From an uncultured Collinsella sp. (GTDB lineage Bacteria > Actinomycetota > Coriobacteriia > Coriobacteriales > Coriobacteriaceae), in contig UPXY01000002.1 of assembly GCA_900538305.1 (NCBI GenBank), forward strand, positions 1-64,000: a DNA stretch of 64,000 nucleotides, written 5' to 3'. The number at the start of each line of letters is the position of its first letter. Positions within the stretch are counted from its first letter, which is position 1. The position numbers were made by a program, and so were the translations under genes. Positions 29,866 through 38,998 of the stretch are shown in pieces. A model generated the notes under the pieces. That model ran no database searches. It saw nothing but the letters and a program-made list of their open reading frames with translations, and was not told where the DNA came from.

Positions 29866-32424
29866 ATGGAGTCGCTCTATAGGAAATACCGTCCGCTCAC
29901 GTTCGAAAGCGTCGTGGGGCAGCAGCATATCGTGTCCACGCTCGAGCACGCCGTGACCGAGGGGCGCCTCTCCCATGCGTATCTCTTCTGCGGCCCGCGC
30001 GGCACGGGCAAGACCACCATGGCACGCATCCTGGCGAAGTCGCTCCTGTGCCAGGGCGCCGACGCCGCGCGCGCGCAAGGCGCTGCTGGATGCTTGCCCG
30101 ACGGTAGCTGTCCCGAGTGTGCCGCCATCGCCGAGGGCACGCATCCGGACGTCTACGAGCTCGACGCCGCGAGCCGCACCGGTGTGGACAACGTGCGCGA
30201 GGAGATTATCGGTTCGGTGAACTTCGCCCCGGTGCGTGGCGCGTACAAGATATATATCATCGACGAGGTGCACATGCTCACCACAGCGGCGTTCAATGCG
30301 TTGCTCAAGACCCTCGAGGAGCCGCCCGCGCATGTGGTCTTCGTGCTGTGCACCACCGATCCCCAGAAGATCCCCGAGACGATTCTCTCGCGTTGCCAGC
30401 GCTTCGACTTCCATCGCATCGGCAACGAGGATATCGTGGGGCGTCTGCGCTACATCTGCGAGCAGGAGGGATTCTCGTTCGACGACGATGCCCTTGAGGT
30501 CGTAGCCAAGCACGCGCGCGGCGGCATGCGCGACGCGCTTTCCACGTTGGAACAGCTTTCGGTGTTCGGCAACGGTTCGGTGCGCGCGGCGGATGCGCGG
30601 GCGCTGCTGGGCGAGGTTTCGGGTACGGTGCTCTCGCGCTTCAGCCATGCGCTCGCTTCGCGCGACGTCTCTACGCTCTTCGCGCTCGTAAAAGAACAGG
30701 TCGACGCCGGCGAGGACTTGATGGAGCTCACGCGCGACCTCGTGGCGCACGTCCGCGACGTGTACATGGCTCATGTCGCCGGCGCACGCCCCGAGCTCAT
30801 CGAGGGCACGCCGGAAGAGATTGCCGCGCTTGCCGAGGAGGCTGCATTGTTCGAGAGCGGCGATCGGCTGTCGCGCGTGCTCGTGGTGCTCGATGACGCG
30901 GCGCTCGAGATGCGCTCAGCTGCCGATATGCGGCTGGTGTTGGAGATCGCGCTCACGCGCCTGGCACGTCCGGAGGCGGATCTTACCCTCGAGGCGCTTG
31001 CCGAGCGTCTCGAGCGGCTTGAGGCGCAGATTGCAAAGGGGATTCCTTCGGCTCCGCTCGCCGCAGCCGACATGGCGGCGCTCGTGGGAGCGAAGATACC
31101 GAAAGAGCGTGCTGCCGGCTTTGCTGAGCCCCGTTCCGCTTCGGCGCCCGCTGCTTCGCCCGTAGAACCAGTGGCTTCTGCAGCGCCGAAGGCCGCCTCA
31201 TCCGCGCGCGCTGCCGACGCGGCATCAGACGCTTCAGCGGATGCTCGCCTCGCCGTGAGCGCATCGGACCACGCGTCCACTCGTGTTGCTTCCGTCGAGC
31301 CCGCAGCTCCCGCCGATCGCGTGGAGGCTACTGTACCCGCGGCTTCCATGCCTGCAGCGGAGAAACCTGTTGAGGCTGTCCCTGCGGTTGTGGAGCCCCA
31401 AACCCCCTCACCCATCTCGACTGCTTCTCAGGCCGCGGCAACGCAGGCTGAGCCCGTCCGTGCGTCCACCGCGCCTGCCGCGGCTGCGCCCACGGCTGCT
31501 CCCGCTGCCGCCCCCGCCGCGCCTGCAGTGGAGTCTTCTGCAGCTGCGGCCGTGTGCGACCCTGGTGAGCTGCAGCGCAAATGGGATGAGGTTGTGCGTC
31601 TTGTGACAGCGACGCAGCCTTCGCGCGGATCGCTTCTGTTGAGTTCCCGCGCCGTGGCGGACGATGGCGAAGCGCTCACGGTCTCGTTCCCCGCAGGCTC
31701 GAACTTCGCGATTACGATGCTCGGTCGCCCCGATACGCAAAGCATTGTGCAGCCGCAGGTCGCCGCCGTTTTCGGCGTGCGCATGCTGAACTATGTGATG
31801 GCTGAGGCGCAGCCCGCCGCGCGCTCGATGTCTACATCGGCCGCTCCGGCGTCGCAGCCCGCGCCCGCAGCGTTCGCGGCGTCGGGCATCCCTGCGCCCG
31901 TCGCTTTTGAGGTACCTGCGGCGACCGCCCCGTCCGCGTCTGAACCTGCCGCTCCGGTAGCAGCCGCGCCCGAGCACGCTTCAGCGGCGGCGAGTGGTTT
32001 CGTCCAGACGGCTCCTGTCGATGACCAGGTTCCCTACGATGATGCTACTGCATTCGACTACGCCGAAGATGACCTTCCACCGTTTGATATGCCCGTCGGC
32101 GCTTCTTCTGCGCAGACATCTTCCATGGGCAGCGCTGTGCCCACAGACCTTGCATCCACGCCCGCTGCAGCTGCTCAAGCCTCTATTCCTCCCGCGAATC
32201 CGGCACCCGCTGCGATGCCGAGCCCAACGCAGGTTCCATCTTCTGCATCCGCATCTTCGGTCACACCGGCACCTGACTCGTTGACAGCGAAGCAGCCCGC
32301 GCCGGCTTTCGGTGCCCCTGCTGCCGCGCCGGCGAGCTCGGGATCCGGCGCAGCCGACGACATCAAGGACATTCTGGGAAACATCTTCGGCGACGGCGTC
32401 GTGTTCACCAAACTCGACTCCTAG
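29866..32424 (+). CDS. dnaX: DNA polymerase III subunit gamma/tau
   Basis: Clamp-loader ATPase that organises the replisome. Its 852 residues start MESLYRKYRPLTFESVVGQQ. Walker A is GPRGTGKTT, a zinc module carries Cys in LLCQG, GCLPDGSCPEC, the Walker B region is IYIIDEVHML, and sensor 1 lies near CTTDPQKIPETILSRCQRF. Residues about 420-830 are a long Ala/Pro/Ser-rich, low-complexity tail with a short folded segment (LQRKWDEVVRLVTATQPSRG). It ends GDGVVFTKLDS. AAGGAGAGG precedes ATG 29866. It leads the dnaX-ybaB-recR set. I see no clear frameshift site for a gamma form. Confidence 0.96.
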   Translation: MESLYRKYRPLTFESVVGQQHIVSTLEHAVTEGRLSHAYLFCGPRGTGKTTMARILAKSLLCQGADAARAQGAAGCLPDGSCPECAAIAEGTHPDVYELDAASRTGVDNVREEIIGSVNFAPVRGAYKIYIIDEVHMLTTAAFNALLKTLEEPPAHVVFVLCTTDPQKIPETILSRCQRFDFHRIGNEDIVGRLRYICEQEGFSFDDDALEVVAKHARGGMRDALSTLEQLSVFGNGSVRAADARALLGEVSGTVLSRFSHALASRDVSTLFALVKEQVDAGEDLMELTRDLVAHVRDVYMAHVAGARPELIEGTPEEIAALAEEAALFESGDRLSRVLVVLDDAALEMRSAADMRLVLEIALTRLARPEADLTLEALAERLERLEAQIAKGIPSAPLAAADMAALVGAKIPKERAAGFAEPRSASAPAASPVEPVASAAPKAASSARAADAASDASADARLAVSASDHASTRVASVEPAAPADRVEATVPAASMPAAEKPVEAVPAVVEPQTPSPISTASQAAATQAEPVRASTAPAAAAPTAAPAAAPAAPAVESSAAAAVCDPGELQRKWDEVVRLVTATQPSRGSLLLSSRAVADDGEALTVSFPAGSNFAITMLGRPDTQSIVQPQVAAVFGVRMLNYVMAEAQPAARSMSTSAAPASQPAPAAFAASGIPAPVAFEVPAATAPSASEPAAPVAAAPEHASAAASGFVQTAPVDDQVPYDDATAFDYAEDDLPPFDMPVGASSAQTSSMGSAVPTDLASTPAAAAQASIPPANPAPAAMPSPTQVPSSASASSVTPAPDSLTAKQPAPAFGAPAAAPASSGSGAADDIKDILGNIFGDGVVFTKLDS

Positions 32425-32879
32425 CCGTGCGCCCCGCTGCCTATGCCTAGCCCGTTCGCCTCGCATCGAACGTCAGCAATGGAGGCAATGGATCAATGAA
32501 CTTGAAGCTGCCGCCGGTGCCTAGTTCTTCCACCTTGCATCGAACTCCATTGAAATAGTCATTACGACTTAAAATCACCGTCCTAACGGCTATTTCGATG
32601 GAGCCCGACGGGATATTGGCTATGAATCTTGTACGAGGTGGGCGTGGGGCTGGGTGCGTGAGAAGCTCGGCTTCGAACCTCTTGAAGGGAGGTATGCCAT
32701 GCGGAGAGTTCGAGTTCGCATTCCCGCGATGCGAGGTATCGCAAGGTGACCGCTTTGGCACCCAAGAGAGATGTCGCACTGTGGCCATCCTGATATGATA
32801 GGATGCGTACCCGATATAGCGTCTGCGATGGGGTGAGCGGGCTATCTGCGCCGCTGCTCCACTTTGGCAAGGAGTTTCC
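32425..32879. other. 455-nt gap between dnaX and ybaB
   Basis: No convincing gene. An inverted repeat CTCCATTGAAATAG (32545-32558) / CTATTTCGATGGAG (32590-32603) surrounds 31 nt and is the only strong structure. An extended -10 TGATATGAT (32791-32799) may serve ybaB-recR. I looked for an SRP RNA, often near dnaX in other phyla, and saw no conserved apical motif. Confidence 0.4.
32545..32603. repeat. 14-bp inverted repeat downstream of dnaX
   Basis: CTCCATTGAAATAG and CTATTTCGATGGAG pair over a 31-nt loop with one G-U. No T tract follows. It may be a decayed palindromic element. Confidence 0.45.
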
Positions 32880-33200
32880 ATGGCTCAGATGAATATGCAG
32901 CAAATGATGAAGCAGGCTCGCAAGATGCAGGAGCAGCTTGCTGCCGCACAGGAGAACATCGCGCAGTCGACGGTGGACGCGTCTGCCGGCGGCGGCATGG
33001 TCAAGGTCACGGTGAACGGCGAGATGCAGATCACCTCGCTTAAGATTGACCCCGAGGCGCTCGATCCCGAGGATGTCGAGATGCTCGAAGATATGGTCAC
33101 GGCCGCCGTGAACGAGGCGCTGCGCGGCGTGGGCGACCTCGCGAACCGCCAGATGGGCGCCATCACCGGCGGCCTCAACATCCCCGGAATGCCGTTCTAA
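32880..33200 (+). CDS. ybaB: nucleoid-associated protein YbaB/EbfC
   Basis: A 106-residue dimeric DNA-binding protein usually found between dnaX and recR. An N-terminal helix MNMQQMMKQARKMQEQLAA is followed by the core VDASAGGGMVKVTVNGEMQI and LKIDPEALDPEDVEMLEDM, typical of the family. AAGGAG precedes ATG 32880. It probably affects nucleoid organisation or recombination with RecR. Confidence 0.95.
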   Translation: MAQMNMQQMMKQARKMQEQLAAAQENIAQSTVDASAGGGMVKVTVNGEMQITSLKIDPEALDPEDVEMLEDMVTAAVNEALRGVGDLANRQMGAITGGLNIPGMPF

Positions 33201-33203
33201 GTT

Positions 33204-33346
33204 CACTCGATTCGGAAATCAACGGTTGTTTTTGGACTTGTCGAGTAGCGCGAACCGGCATAAGCGTTCTACCTGCGAATTCTTTTGCAAAAGATGCCCC
33301 TCTACTCGGCTCATTGCGAAATAACCGTTGATATCCGTCGCGAGTG
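33204..33346 (+). repeat. 143-bp palindromic element, family A, diverged copy 2
   Basis: Arms CACTCG...ATCAACGGTT...CGAGTAG (33204-33248) are inverted at 33302-33346. The centre contains GAGTAG, CGC, GGCA, AAGC, TTCT, ACCTGCG in the same order as the 3005 element read in reverse, with ACCTGCG at offset 68 against 69 in the other copies. It fills the gap between ybaB and recR. Confidence 0.75.
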
Positions 33347-33417
33347 CGTTTGTGCACGGCGTTTGTGACCCCGTGAACACCGAATGCCACTCGTGGAAGC
33401 TGATGAGGAAGGACGCC

Positions 33418-34014
33418 ATGGCGAGCAACCAAGATTTGCAGCGCCTGCTCGATGAGCTGGGGCGTTTGCCGGGCATCGGCCCCAAGTCTGCCCAGCGCAT
33501 CGCCTACCACCTGCTCGAAGCCGACGCCGAGGAAGCGCGCCGCCTCGCGCAGGCGATCCTCGACGTGAAGGAGCACGTGCACTTTTGCAGCCGGTGCTTC
33601 AACTACGCCACGGCAGACGAATGCCCTATCTGCATGGACGGTATGCGCGACCGCACGCGCATCTGTGTGGTCGGCGAGCCGCGTGATGTGCAGGCAATCG
33701 AGAGAACAGGCAGCTACCGAGGGCTATATCACGTGCTTGGCGGCGTGATCAGCCCAATGGAGAAGATCGGTCCTGAGCAGCTGCATGTTCGCGAGCTCCT
33801 TGCGCGCCTGGCCGAGGAGGATATCCAAGAGGTCATCATCGCGACGAACCCCAACATCGAGGGTGAGACCACGGCGAGCTACCTCGCGCGCACCATCAAA
33901 CCGCTCGGCGTCACCGTAAGTCGGTTGGCGAGCGGCCTTCCCGTGGGCGGCGACCTCGAGTATGCCGACGAACTTACCCTCGGCCGCGCGATCGAAGCAC
34001 GCCGCACGCTGTAG
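33418..34014 (+). CDS. recR: recombination protein RecR
   Basis: A ring-forming DNA-binding protein of the RecFOR repair pathway, 198 residues. It has an N-terminal helix-hairpin-helix (LGRLPGIGPKSAQRIAYHLL), a zinc finger CSRCFNYATADECPIC, a Toprim domain (CVVGEPRDVQAIERTG, ATNPNIEGETTASYLA) and a C-terminal VTRLASGLPVGGDLEYADE. GAGGAAGGA precedes ATG 33418; longer in-frame starts would read back into the palindromic element and are rejected. Confidence 0.96.
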   Translation: MASNQDLQRLLDELGRLPGIGPKSAQRIAYHLLEADAEEARRLAQAILDVKEHVHFCSRCFNYATADECPICMDGMRDRTRICVVGEPRDVQAIERTGSYRGLYHVLGGVISPMEKIGPEQLHVRELLARLAEEDIQEVIIATNPNIEGETTASYLARTIKPLGVTVSRLASGLPVGGDLEYADELTLGRAIEARRTL

Positions 34015-34058
34015 GGCGTATGCTGCGTGCTGTAGGCGCGAATACACTTCAACATTAC

Positions 34059-34100
34059 ATACCGTTGCAGTGGGTGATGTTGCCAGCTGCAACGGTATTT
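34059..34100. terminator. bidirectional terminator between recR and amylase
   Basis: ATACCGTTGCAG (34059-34070) pairs perfectly with CTGCAACGGTAT (34087-34098) over 16 nt, followed by TT. It lies between convergent genes. Confidence 0.7.
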
Positions 34101-34129
34101 CTACATCAGGCGTGGTTGCAAAGTCCCAG

Positions 34130-35650
34130 CTACGCGCGCATCTCTTCGGTATCCTCGGCGATGTCGCGGACGATGGCGTGGAGCTGGCGGTCGTGCTCCA
34201 AGGCATCGGCGGTGTGCTTCGGCAGGTAGACGGAGAGGCGCCCGCCGAGCGTGCGGAACGTCGCCCAACCCTCGGCGTCCACCACGGCGTCGTCTTGCTC
34301 GCCGATGACGCAGCTCCAGGTCTCTTCGGCGTGGCCGGCGCCCACGAACATGCGCTTCTCACCGCCGTCGCGGTCGGTGAGGACCACGGCCACGCCGCTG
34401 CCCTCGTGCTCGTCGTCGCCCTCGCGCGTCCAGCCGATCACGTCCGGCGCGTCCAGGAAGTCGTGCTGCGTGCCGTAGGCAAAGCGGCGACGGATCTCCA
34501 TCAGCAGCGGCAGCTCGCGCACGGCGGGGATGTTGCCGTCGTTGGGCATGCCGTAGAGGTCTCCGTAGAAGACGCAGGGGTAGCCGGCCTCGCGCAGGAG
34601 GATCAGCGCGTAGGCGGACGGCTTGAACCACGTCTGGACGAAGGACTGCAGCGCCTGGCCGGGCTGCGTGTCGTGGTTCTCGGCAAAGGTCACGGCGTGC
34701 ACGGGGTCGCGCTCCACGAGCGTGCCTGAGAAGATCTTGGAGAGGTCCACGTTGCCGTTGGAGCAGCTCGCGTTGTAGAGGTTGTAGTGCAGCGGCACGT
34801 CGAAGAGCGACATCGTGCGCTCCTCGCCGAGATAGGCCGTGAGTTCGTCGGCTGTGCGGCCCCAGTACTCGCCCACACAGAAGAGCTCCTTGTCGGCGTG
34901 CTTCCGCACGGCGTCGAGCCAGCGCAAGTAGAAGCCGCGGTCGATGTGCTTGAGCGCATCCAGGCGGAAGCCATCCAGCCCGCAGGCGTCCACGTACCAG
35001 CAGCCCCAGCGCACGAGCTCGTCAAAGACGCGCGGGTCGTTCACGTCCACGTCCGCGCCCATGAGGTAGTCGTAGTTGGCGTTCTCGGTGCGGTCGACGG
35101 CGCTGTCCCAGTGCTTGCCGTCAAAGAGGAAGATCGCCTTGCGCTTGGCCTTGTCGTCCCAGTCCACGCCGTGGAAGCAGGTCCAGTCCCAGGTGAAGTC
35201 CGAGTAGGCGCCCGCACGACCGGGGAAGTCGAAGCGCGTCCACGCGGAGATGGTCTGGACGTCGCCGAGCACTGCTTCGCGGTTGTTGGACTGCACCTCG
35301 CGCGCGACCACGTCCTCGGCGCCGTCCGCGCCGAGGCGCTGGTTGAGCACGATGTCCGCGAGGGCCTGGATACCGTTTGCCTGCAGCGCGCGCACCGCAG
35401 CCTCGTATTCCGCGCGCGTGCCGTACTTGGTGCGCACGGTTCCCTTCTGGTTGAATTCGCCGAGGTCATACGTGTCGTAGACGCCGTAGCCCACGTCCTC
35501 GGCGCCTTTTTCGGCCTTGTAGGCGGGCGGCAGCCACACGGCCGTGATACCCTGGTAGGCGAAGTCGGGCGCCTGCTCGGCGATGCGGCGCCAGTGCGAG
35601 CCGTCGGCAGGCAGGTACCAGGAGAAGCCTTGCAGGATAGTTCCGTTCAT
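34130..35650 (-). CDS. cytoplasmic alpha-amylase (GH13)
   Basis: A 506-residue enzyme that cuts internal alpha-1,4 bonds of maltodextrin or glycogen. It starts MNGTILQGFSWYLPADGSHW after AAGGAGG; an upstream extension lacks a ribosome site. Catalytic residues are visible: nucleophile Asp in GFRLDALKH (about 232), acid Glu in CVGEYWG (about 260), and transition-state Asp in AENHDTQPG (about 327). There is no signal peptide, and the overall pattern matches the intracellular GH13_5 type. It is monocistronic and divergent from the PTS operon. Confidence 0.95.
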   Translation of the reverse strand: MNGTILQGFSWYLPADGSHWRRIAEQAPDFAYQGITAVWLPPAYKAEKGAEDVGYGVYDTYDLGEFNQKGTVRTKYGTRAEYEAAVRALQANGIQALADIVLNQRLGADGAEDVVAREVQSNNREAVLGDVQTISAWTRFDFPGRAGAYSDFTWDWTCFHGVDWDDKAKRKAIFLFDGKHWDSAVDRTENANYDYLMGADVDVNDPRVFDELVRWGCWYVDACGLDGFRLDALKHIDRGFYLRWLDAVRKHADKELFCVGEYWGRTADELTAYLGEERTMSLFDVPLHYNLYNASCSNGNVDLSKIFSGTLVERDPVHAVTFAENHDTQPGQALQSFVQTWFKPSAYALILLREAGYPCVFYGDLYGMPNDGNIPAVRELPLLMEIRRRFAYGTQHDFLDAPDVIGWTREGDDEHEGSGVAVVLTDRDGGEKRMFVGAGHAEETWSCVIGEQDDAVVDAEGWATFRTLGGRLSVYLPKHTADALEHDRQLHAIVRDIAEDTEEMRA

Positions 35651-36077
35651 GAGCCTCCTTATGGTGGCGGGTCCAACAAATGAGAGCAGCAGACCCAACG
35701 AATGCGAATCGAAGCGATTATACGCGCTCTGCCTTCGCTTTTCCTCCCACCGTGCCGCAGCGTTTGTTGCATAATAATGCAGAGATGGGCATAGCACACA
35801 CGATTTGGCGCGCCTTGTGCCCAGAATATGCGGAAGCGGGCGTCGGCCGCGTGCTACGGACATGACGCCTCCCGGTACATGCGGCGGGATCTTCGGCCTG
35901 TGGGCATGAAGATGGCTCGCGACTCACTGCCCGCAGCAGAGGACTGCACCCCCCAACGGTCGGTTTCGGTCGGTGAACGCGTGGGCTGAACGACTTTCCC
36001 GTATCACAGCTGCAAGCCTTGTTATTTCGCGTTTTGCTATTCCTACCTAGGCTGTTCAGTAAAGGGAGGAAGACGCC
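35651..36077. other. divergent intergenic region, amylase / PTS regulator
   Basis: This 427-nt region has a perfect -10 TATAAT on the minus strand (35717-35722) as a likely amylase promoter, without a good -35. Toward the PTS operon, an extended -10-like TGCTATTCC ends near 36043. No clear operator or catabolite site was recognised. Confidence 0.4.
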
Positions 36078-38447
36078 ATGATGCTCAGGTCACGACAAGT
36101 CGCGTTGCTCGCGCGCCTCGTGCAGAACGGTCTCGCATTCGAGACCACGAAGCACCTGGCTGAATACCTGGCGGTGTCGCAGCGCACCGTCGGCAGCGAC
36201 CTCGAGGTCGTCTCGCGCCTGCTCGACGAACTCGGAATCGGGTTCGAACGTGTCCGGGGGAAGGGCGTGCGCCTCGCGCCAACCTCCCCGGAGCGCATGC
36301 ATCGGCTCGTCACGCGTCTCAAGCAAAACATCGCAAGCACGAGTCCCAAGGCGCGTCGCGAGGAGATCCTCGAGCGGCTCGTCACACGTTCCGAGGAACC
36401 CGTCTCGATTCAGCGCCTCGCGGACAGCTACTTCGTGAGCAAGACGAGCATCGCCTCCGACCTCCGCACCGTCGAGAAGACCCTTGCGGACTACGGCTTG
36501 CGCCTGCGGCGTGGCCCCGCGGGGACCACGGTGGAGGGGCGCGAGACGGACTTGCGCCGTGCGCTCGCCGATATCCTGGGCATACGCTCGCGTCGGCAAG
36601 CGCCGTTCGCCCCGAGCTCCCCGCCGAGCGGCAACCGCTTGAACGACCGCAGTCGCGAGAGCCTGCTCGAACTCTTTGACGAGGAATCGGTCGACTTCGT
36701 CCAAAGCCTCATCGACGACCTCGAGCGCTCTACTAAGACGCTCATCGGCGACCCCTACTACGTGAATCTGCTCACGCACCTGCTCATCTGCATCGACCGC
36801 GTGAAGAAGGGGAAGAGCGTGAGCGCCGACGCCGCCGACGCCCGCTCGGTCGACCCGGAGCACCTCGACCTCTACCTTCATGCAATCGACCTACGCACCT
36901 CCATCGAGGGGCGCTTCGACATCAAGCTCAACGCGCGCGAGACGGATTACATCTTCGGCTACCTCGTCTCGTTCGGAATCGGTCGCAACGCGAGCGAGGG
37001 CTGCCAGGGCGAGGGCGACAACCAGGTGCTCATCGACTTGCTCGTGCGCGTGGTGTCGCACTTTACTGGTCAGGTCGTCGCGCCCTCCGAGACTCTCCGT
37101 AGCGAGCTCGCTCTCCATATCAACGCGATGCTCGACCGCGTGCGCTACGGCGTGCGCATCACGAACGACTATCTCGAACAGTTCGCCGGTCTCCATCCGC
37201 GGCTGCTCACGCTCATCGAGTTCGCATGCTGGGGCTTTACCATGGACGTCTCGTATCCGAGTATCGGTGTAGACGAGGCGGCCTACCTTGCCATGTATTG
37301 CCAAACCATTGTGGAGGGCACGCATGCCTCGTCGCGCGTGGCGCTCGTGTGCCAGAGCGGCTACGGCACGTCGCAGTTCCTTAAGTCGCGCATCCGGGCG
37401 CTCCTTCCGGACATCGTGGTCATCGACGCGCTCTCGGTCGAGGAGCTCGCTCAGACGGCGGCCGGGATGTACGACTTCGCAATCTCGACGGTACGCATCG
37501 AGCACGCCCCCGTTCCTGTGGTGCTCGTCTCCGCGTTGCTCGATCGCGACGACATCGAGCGCATCCGCTTTTCCGGTCTGCTCAGGGACAAGGTCGCCCA
37601 GCCGGTGAGACCACTGCTGGGCAGCCAGGACATTGAGGTCTCTATTGCTGGAGCCGCCCAGGGCGTGGGCGGTGGAGCTCCGGAGCGCGCCGCGTGCGAG
37701 TTGCGCCTCGTCGACGCGGACATGCGCGAGGGAATCACCTGCGCCATCGACCCACGCCAACGGACGCCACGTGCGCGCATCGTCGACGCGACCGATACCA
37801 ATCTCGTCCGCGAGGTGCGGATCATCGCCGCAAACGGCAGGGAGGTCGCCTGCGCCTGCGCGGATTGGATGAAGCTTTCGGCAGAAGGATCCACCTCGTG
37901 GCGCAACGACGCTGCGGCGGACGCAGAGCCGCGGGCGTTTCGCCTCGTCGCCGTCGCCCATGCACCTCAGCACACACAGGGAGAGCTCCTCGCGTCTCTT
38001 GCCGAGCGTCTCGAGTGCATCGGTGCCATCGACGATATCCCGCAGTTTTTGGTCGATGTTGCTGCCCGCGATGAACTCGGCTCGACGAATCTGGGCGGCG
38101 GCCTCGTGCTCCCGCACGGCATTTCGCGTTCCGTACGCCACCCCGCCATCGCCTTCGCCACGCTGGCGCAGGCAATCGAGTGGACGAGCTGCGGCGCCGT
38201 GTTCGAGGTGCGGCTCGTTGCCCTTGCCGCCATGCCGCGCGAGCGGTCGGGGAATGCTTACATAGAGCTTCTCGCCGCTCTTGCTGACGTCGCGGACGAC
38301 GCGCAGGTCATCGAGGAGCTGCTTGCCCTGGACGACGCCGCGGAGCTTGAGGCGAGCCTGCGCGAGCTGCTGTTCGGCGTGACGGACCGCGACGGCGCAA
38401 GTGCGAGCGTCTCCGGCGCTCTCGCCCCCAACGGAAAGGTCGGGTGA
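36078..38447 (+). CDS. PTS-regulated transcriptional activator (BglG/MtlR/ManR type)
   Basis: A 789-residue regulator in the usual order. An N-terminal helix-turn-helix (FETTKHLAEYLAVSQRTVG) is followed by a second one (RLADSYFVSKTSIASDLRTV). Two PRD domains come next (about 200-420), then an EIIB-like domain with Cys in LVCQSGYGTSQFLKSRI, and a C-terminal EIIA-like domain with His in GGGLVLPHGISRS (about 680). Phosphorylation of these His/Cys residues by HPr and the operon's EII would set activity. It has no AAA+ domain, so it is not a sigma-54 LevR type. Its stop lies 6 nt before the first EIIA gene. Confidence 0.9.
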   Translation: MMLRSRQVALLARLVQNGLAFETTKHLAEYLAVSQRTVGSDLEVVSRLLDELGIGFERVRGKGVRLAPTSPERMHRLVTRLKQNIASTSPKARREEILERLVTRSEEPVSIQRLADSYFVSKTSIASDLRTVEKTLADYGLRLRRGPAGTTVEGRETDLRRALADILGIRSRRQAPFAPSSPPSGNRLNDRSRESLLELFDEESVDFVQSLIDDLERSTKTLIGDPYYVNLLTHLLICIDRVKKGKSVSADAADARSVDPEHLDLYLHAIDLRTSIEGRFDIKLNARETDYIFGYLVSFGIGRNASEGCQGEGDNQVLIDLLVRVVSHFTGQVVAPSETLRSELALHINAMLDRVRYGVRITNDYLEQFAGLHPRLLTLIEFACWGFTMDVSYPSIGVDEAAYLAMYCQTIVEGTHASSRVALVCQSGYGTSQFLKSRIRALLPDIVVIDALSVEELAQTAAGMYDFAISTVRIEHAPVPVVLVSALLDRDDIERIRFSGLLRDKVAQPVRPLLGSQDIEVSIAGAAQGVGGGAPERAACELRLVDADMREGITCAIDPRQRTPRARIVDATDTNLVREVRIIAANGREVACACADWMKLSAEGSTSWRNDAAADAEPRAFRLVAVAHAPQHTQGELLASLAERLECIGAIDDIPQFLVDVAARDELGSTNLGGGLVLPHGISRSVRHPAIAFATLAQAIEWTSCGAVFEVRLVALAAMPRERSGNAYIELLAALADVADDAQVIEELLALDDAAELEASLRELLFGVTDRDGASASVSGALAPNGKVG

Positions 38448-38453
38448 GCCCCC

Positions 38454-38894
38454 ATGATCCACGTCACCATAGCTATGCACGGCATGCTTGCCCAGAGCCT
38501 CATCGAGAGCATCGAGATGCTCGTAGGCGACCAGCAGGGCGTGAGCGCCTTCACGCTCTGCCCGGAGGATGACGCGGCGGTGTTTCGCGCAGAGATCGCG
38601 GCTGATATCGTCGCCGCGCGCGACCGGGGTGAGGAGATCATCGCGCTTACGGACATCCTCGCAGGCACGCCCTTCAACAGCGTCTGCGCGGTCGAAGGTT
38701 GCGCTGAATTCATCCATGTCACGGGCGTCAACCTGCCCGTCGCGCTCGGCATCGTTGCCAATCGCGAAGGGCGTCGTGCCCGCGAGCTCGTCGACGAGGC
38801 GCTCGAGGACGCCCCGTCCTCATTGCTCGACGTAACCGGTTTTGGACAGCGGGCGCGCAGCTCCCCGCGGGAGGGGAGTGATGACGACGAGTGA
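38454..38894 (+). CDS. PTS mannose-family EIIA component, copy 1
   Basis: A 146-residue EIIA-Man domain protein: MIHVTIAMHGMLAQSLIESI with likely phospho-His9, the core ALTDILAGTPFNSVC, and HVTGVNLPVALGIV. The C-terminal 20 residues are a charged disordered tail. It is separated from the EIIA-B-C-D block by a dehydrogenase gene, so it may serve regulation of the adjoining activator rather than transport. Confidence 0.85.
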   Translation: MIHVTIAMHGMLAQSLIESIEMLVGDQQGVSAFTLCPEDDAAVFRAEIAADIVAARDRGEEIIALTDILAGTPFNSVCAVEGCAEFIHVTGVNLPVALGIVANREGRRARELVDEALEDAPSSLLDVTGFGQRARSSPREGSDDDE

Positions 38895-38998
38895 GGGGAC
38901 GCGCGAGTCCTAAGGCACGCATGCAACTGTGCCCGTGACAGACGGAATGCACGCAGAGAACCAGGAATAGGAAGCGGATTGAACCAGGAGGTTTCGGT

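Noticed and set aside
32425..32879. SRP (4.5S/6S) RNA gene next to dnaX
   Set aside because: The conserved apical loop motif is missing and no extended rod-like fold is evident.
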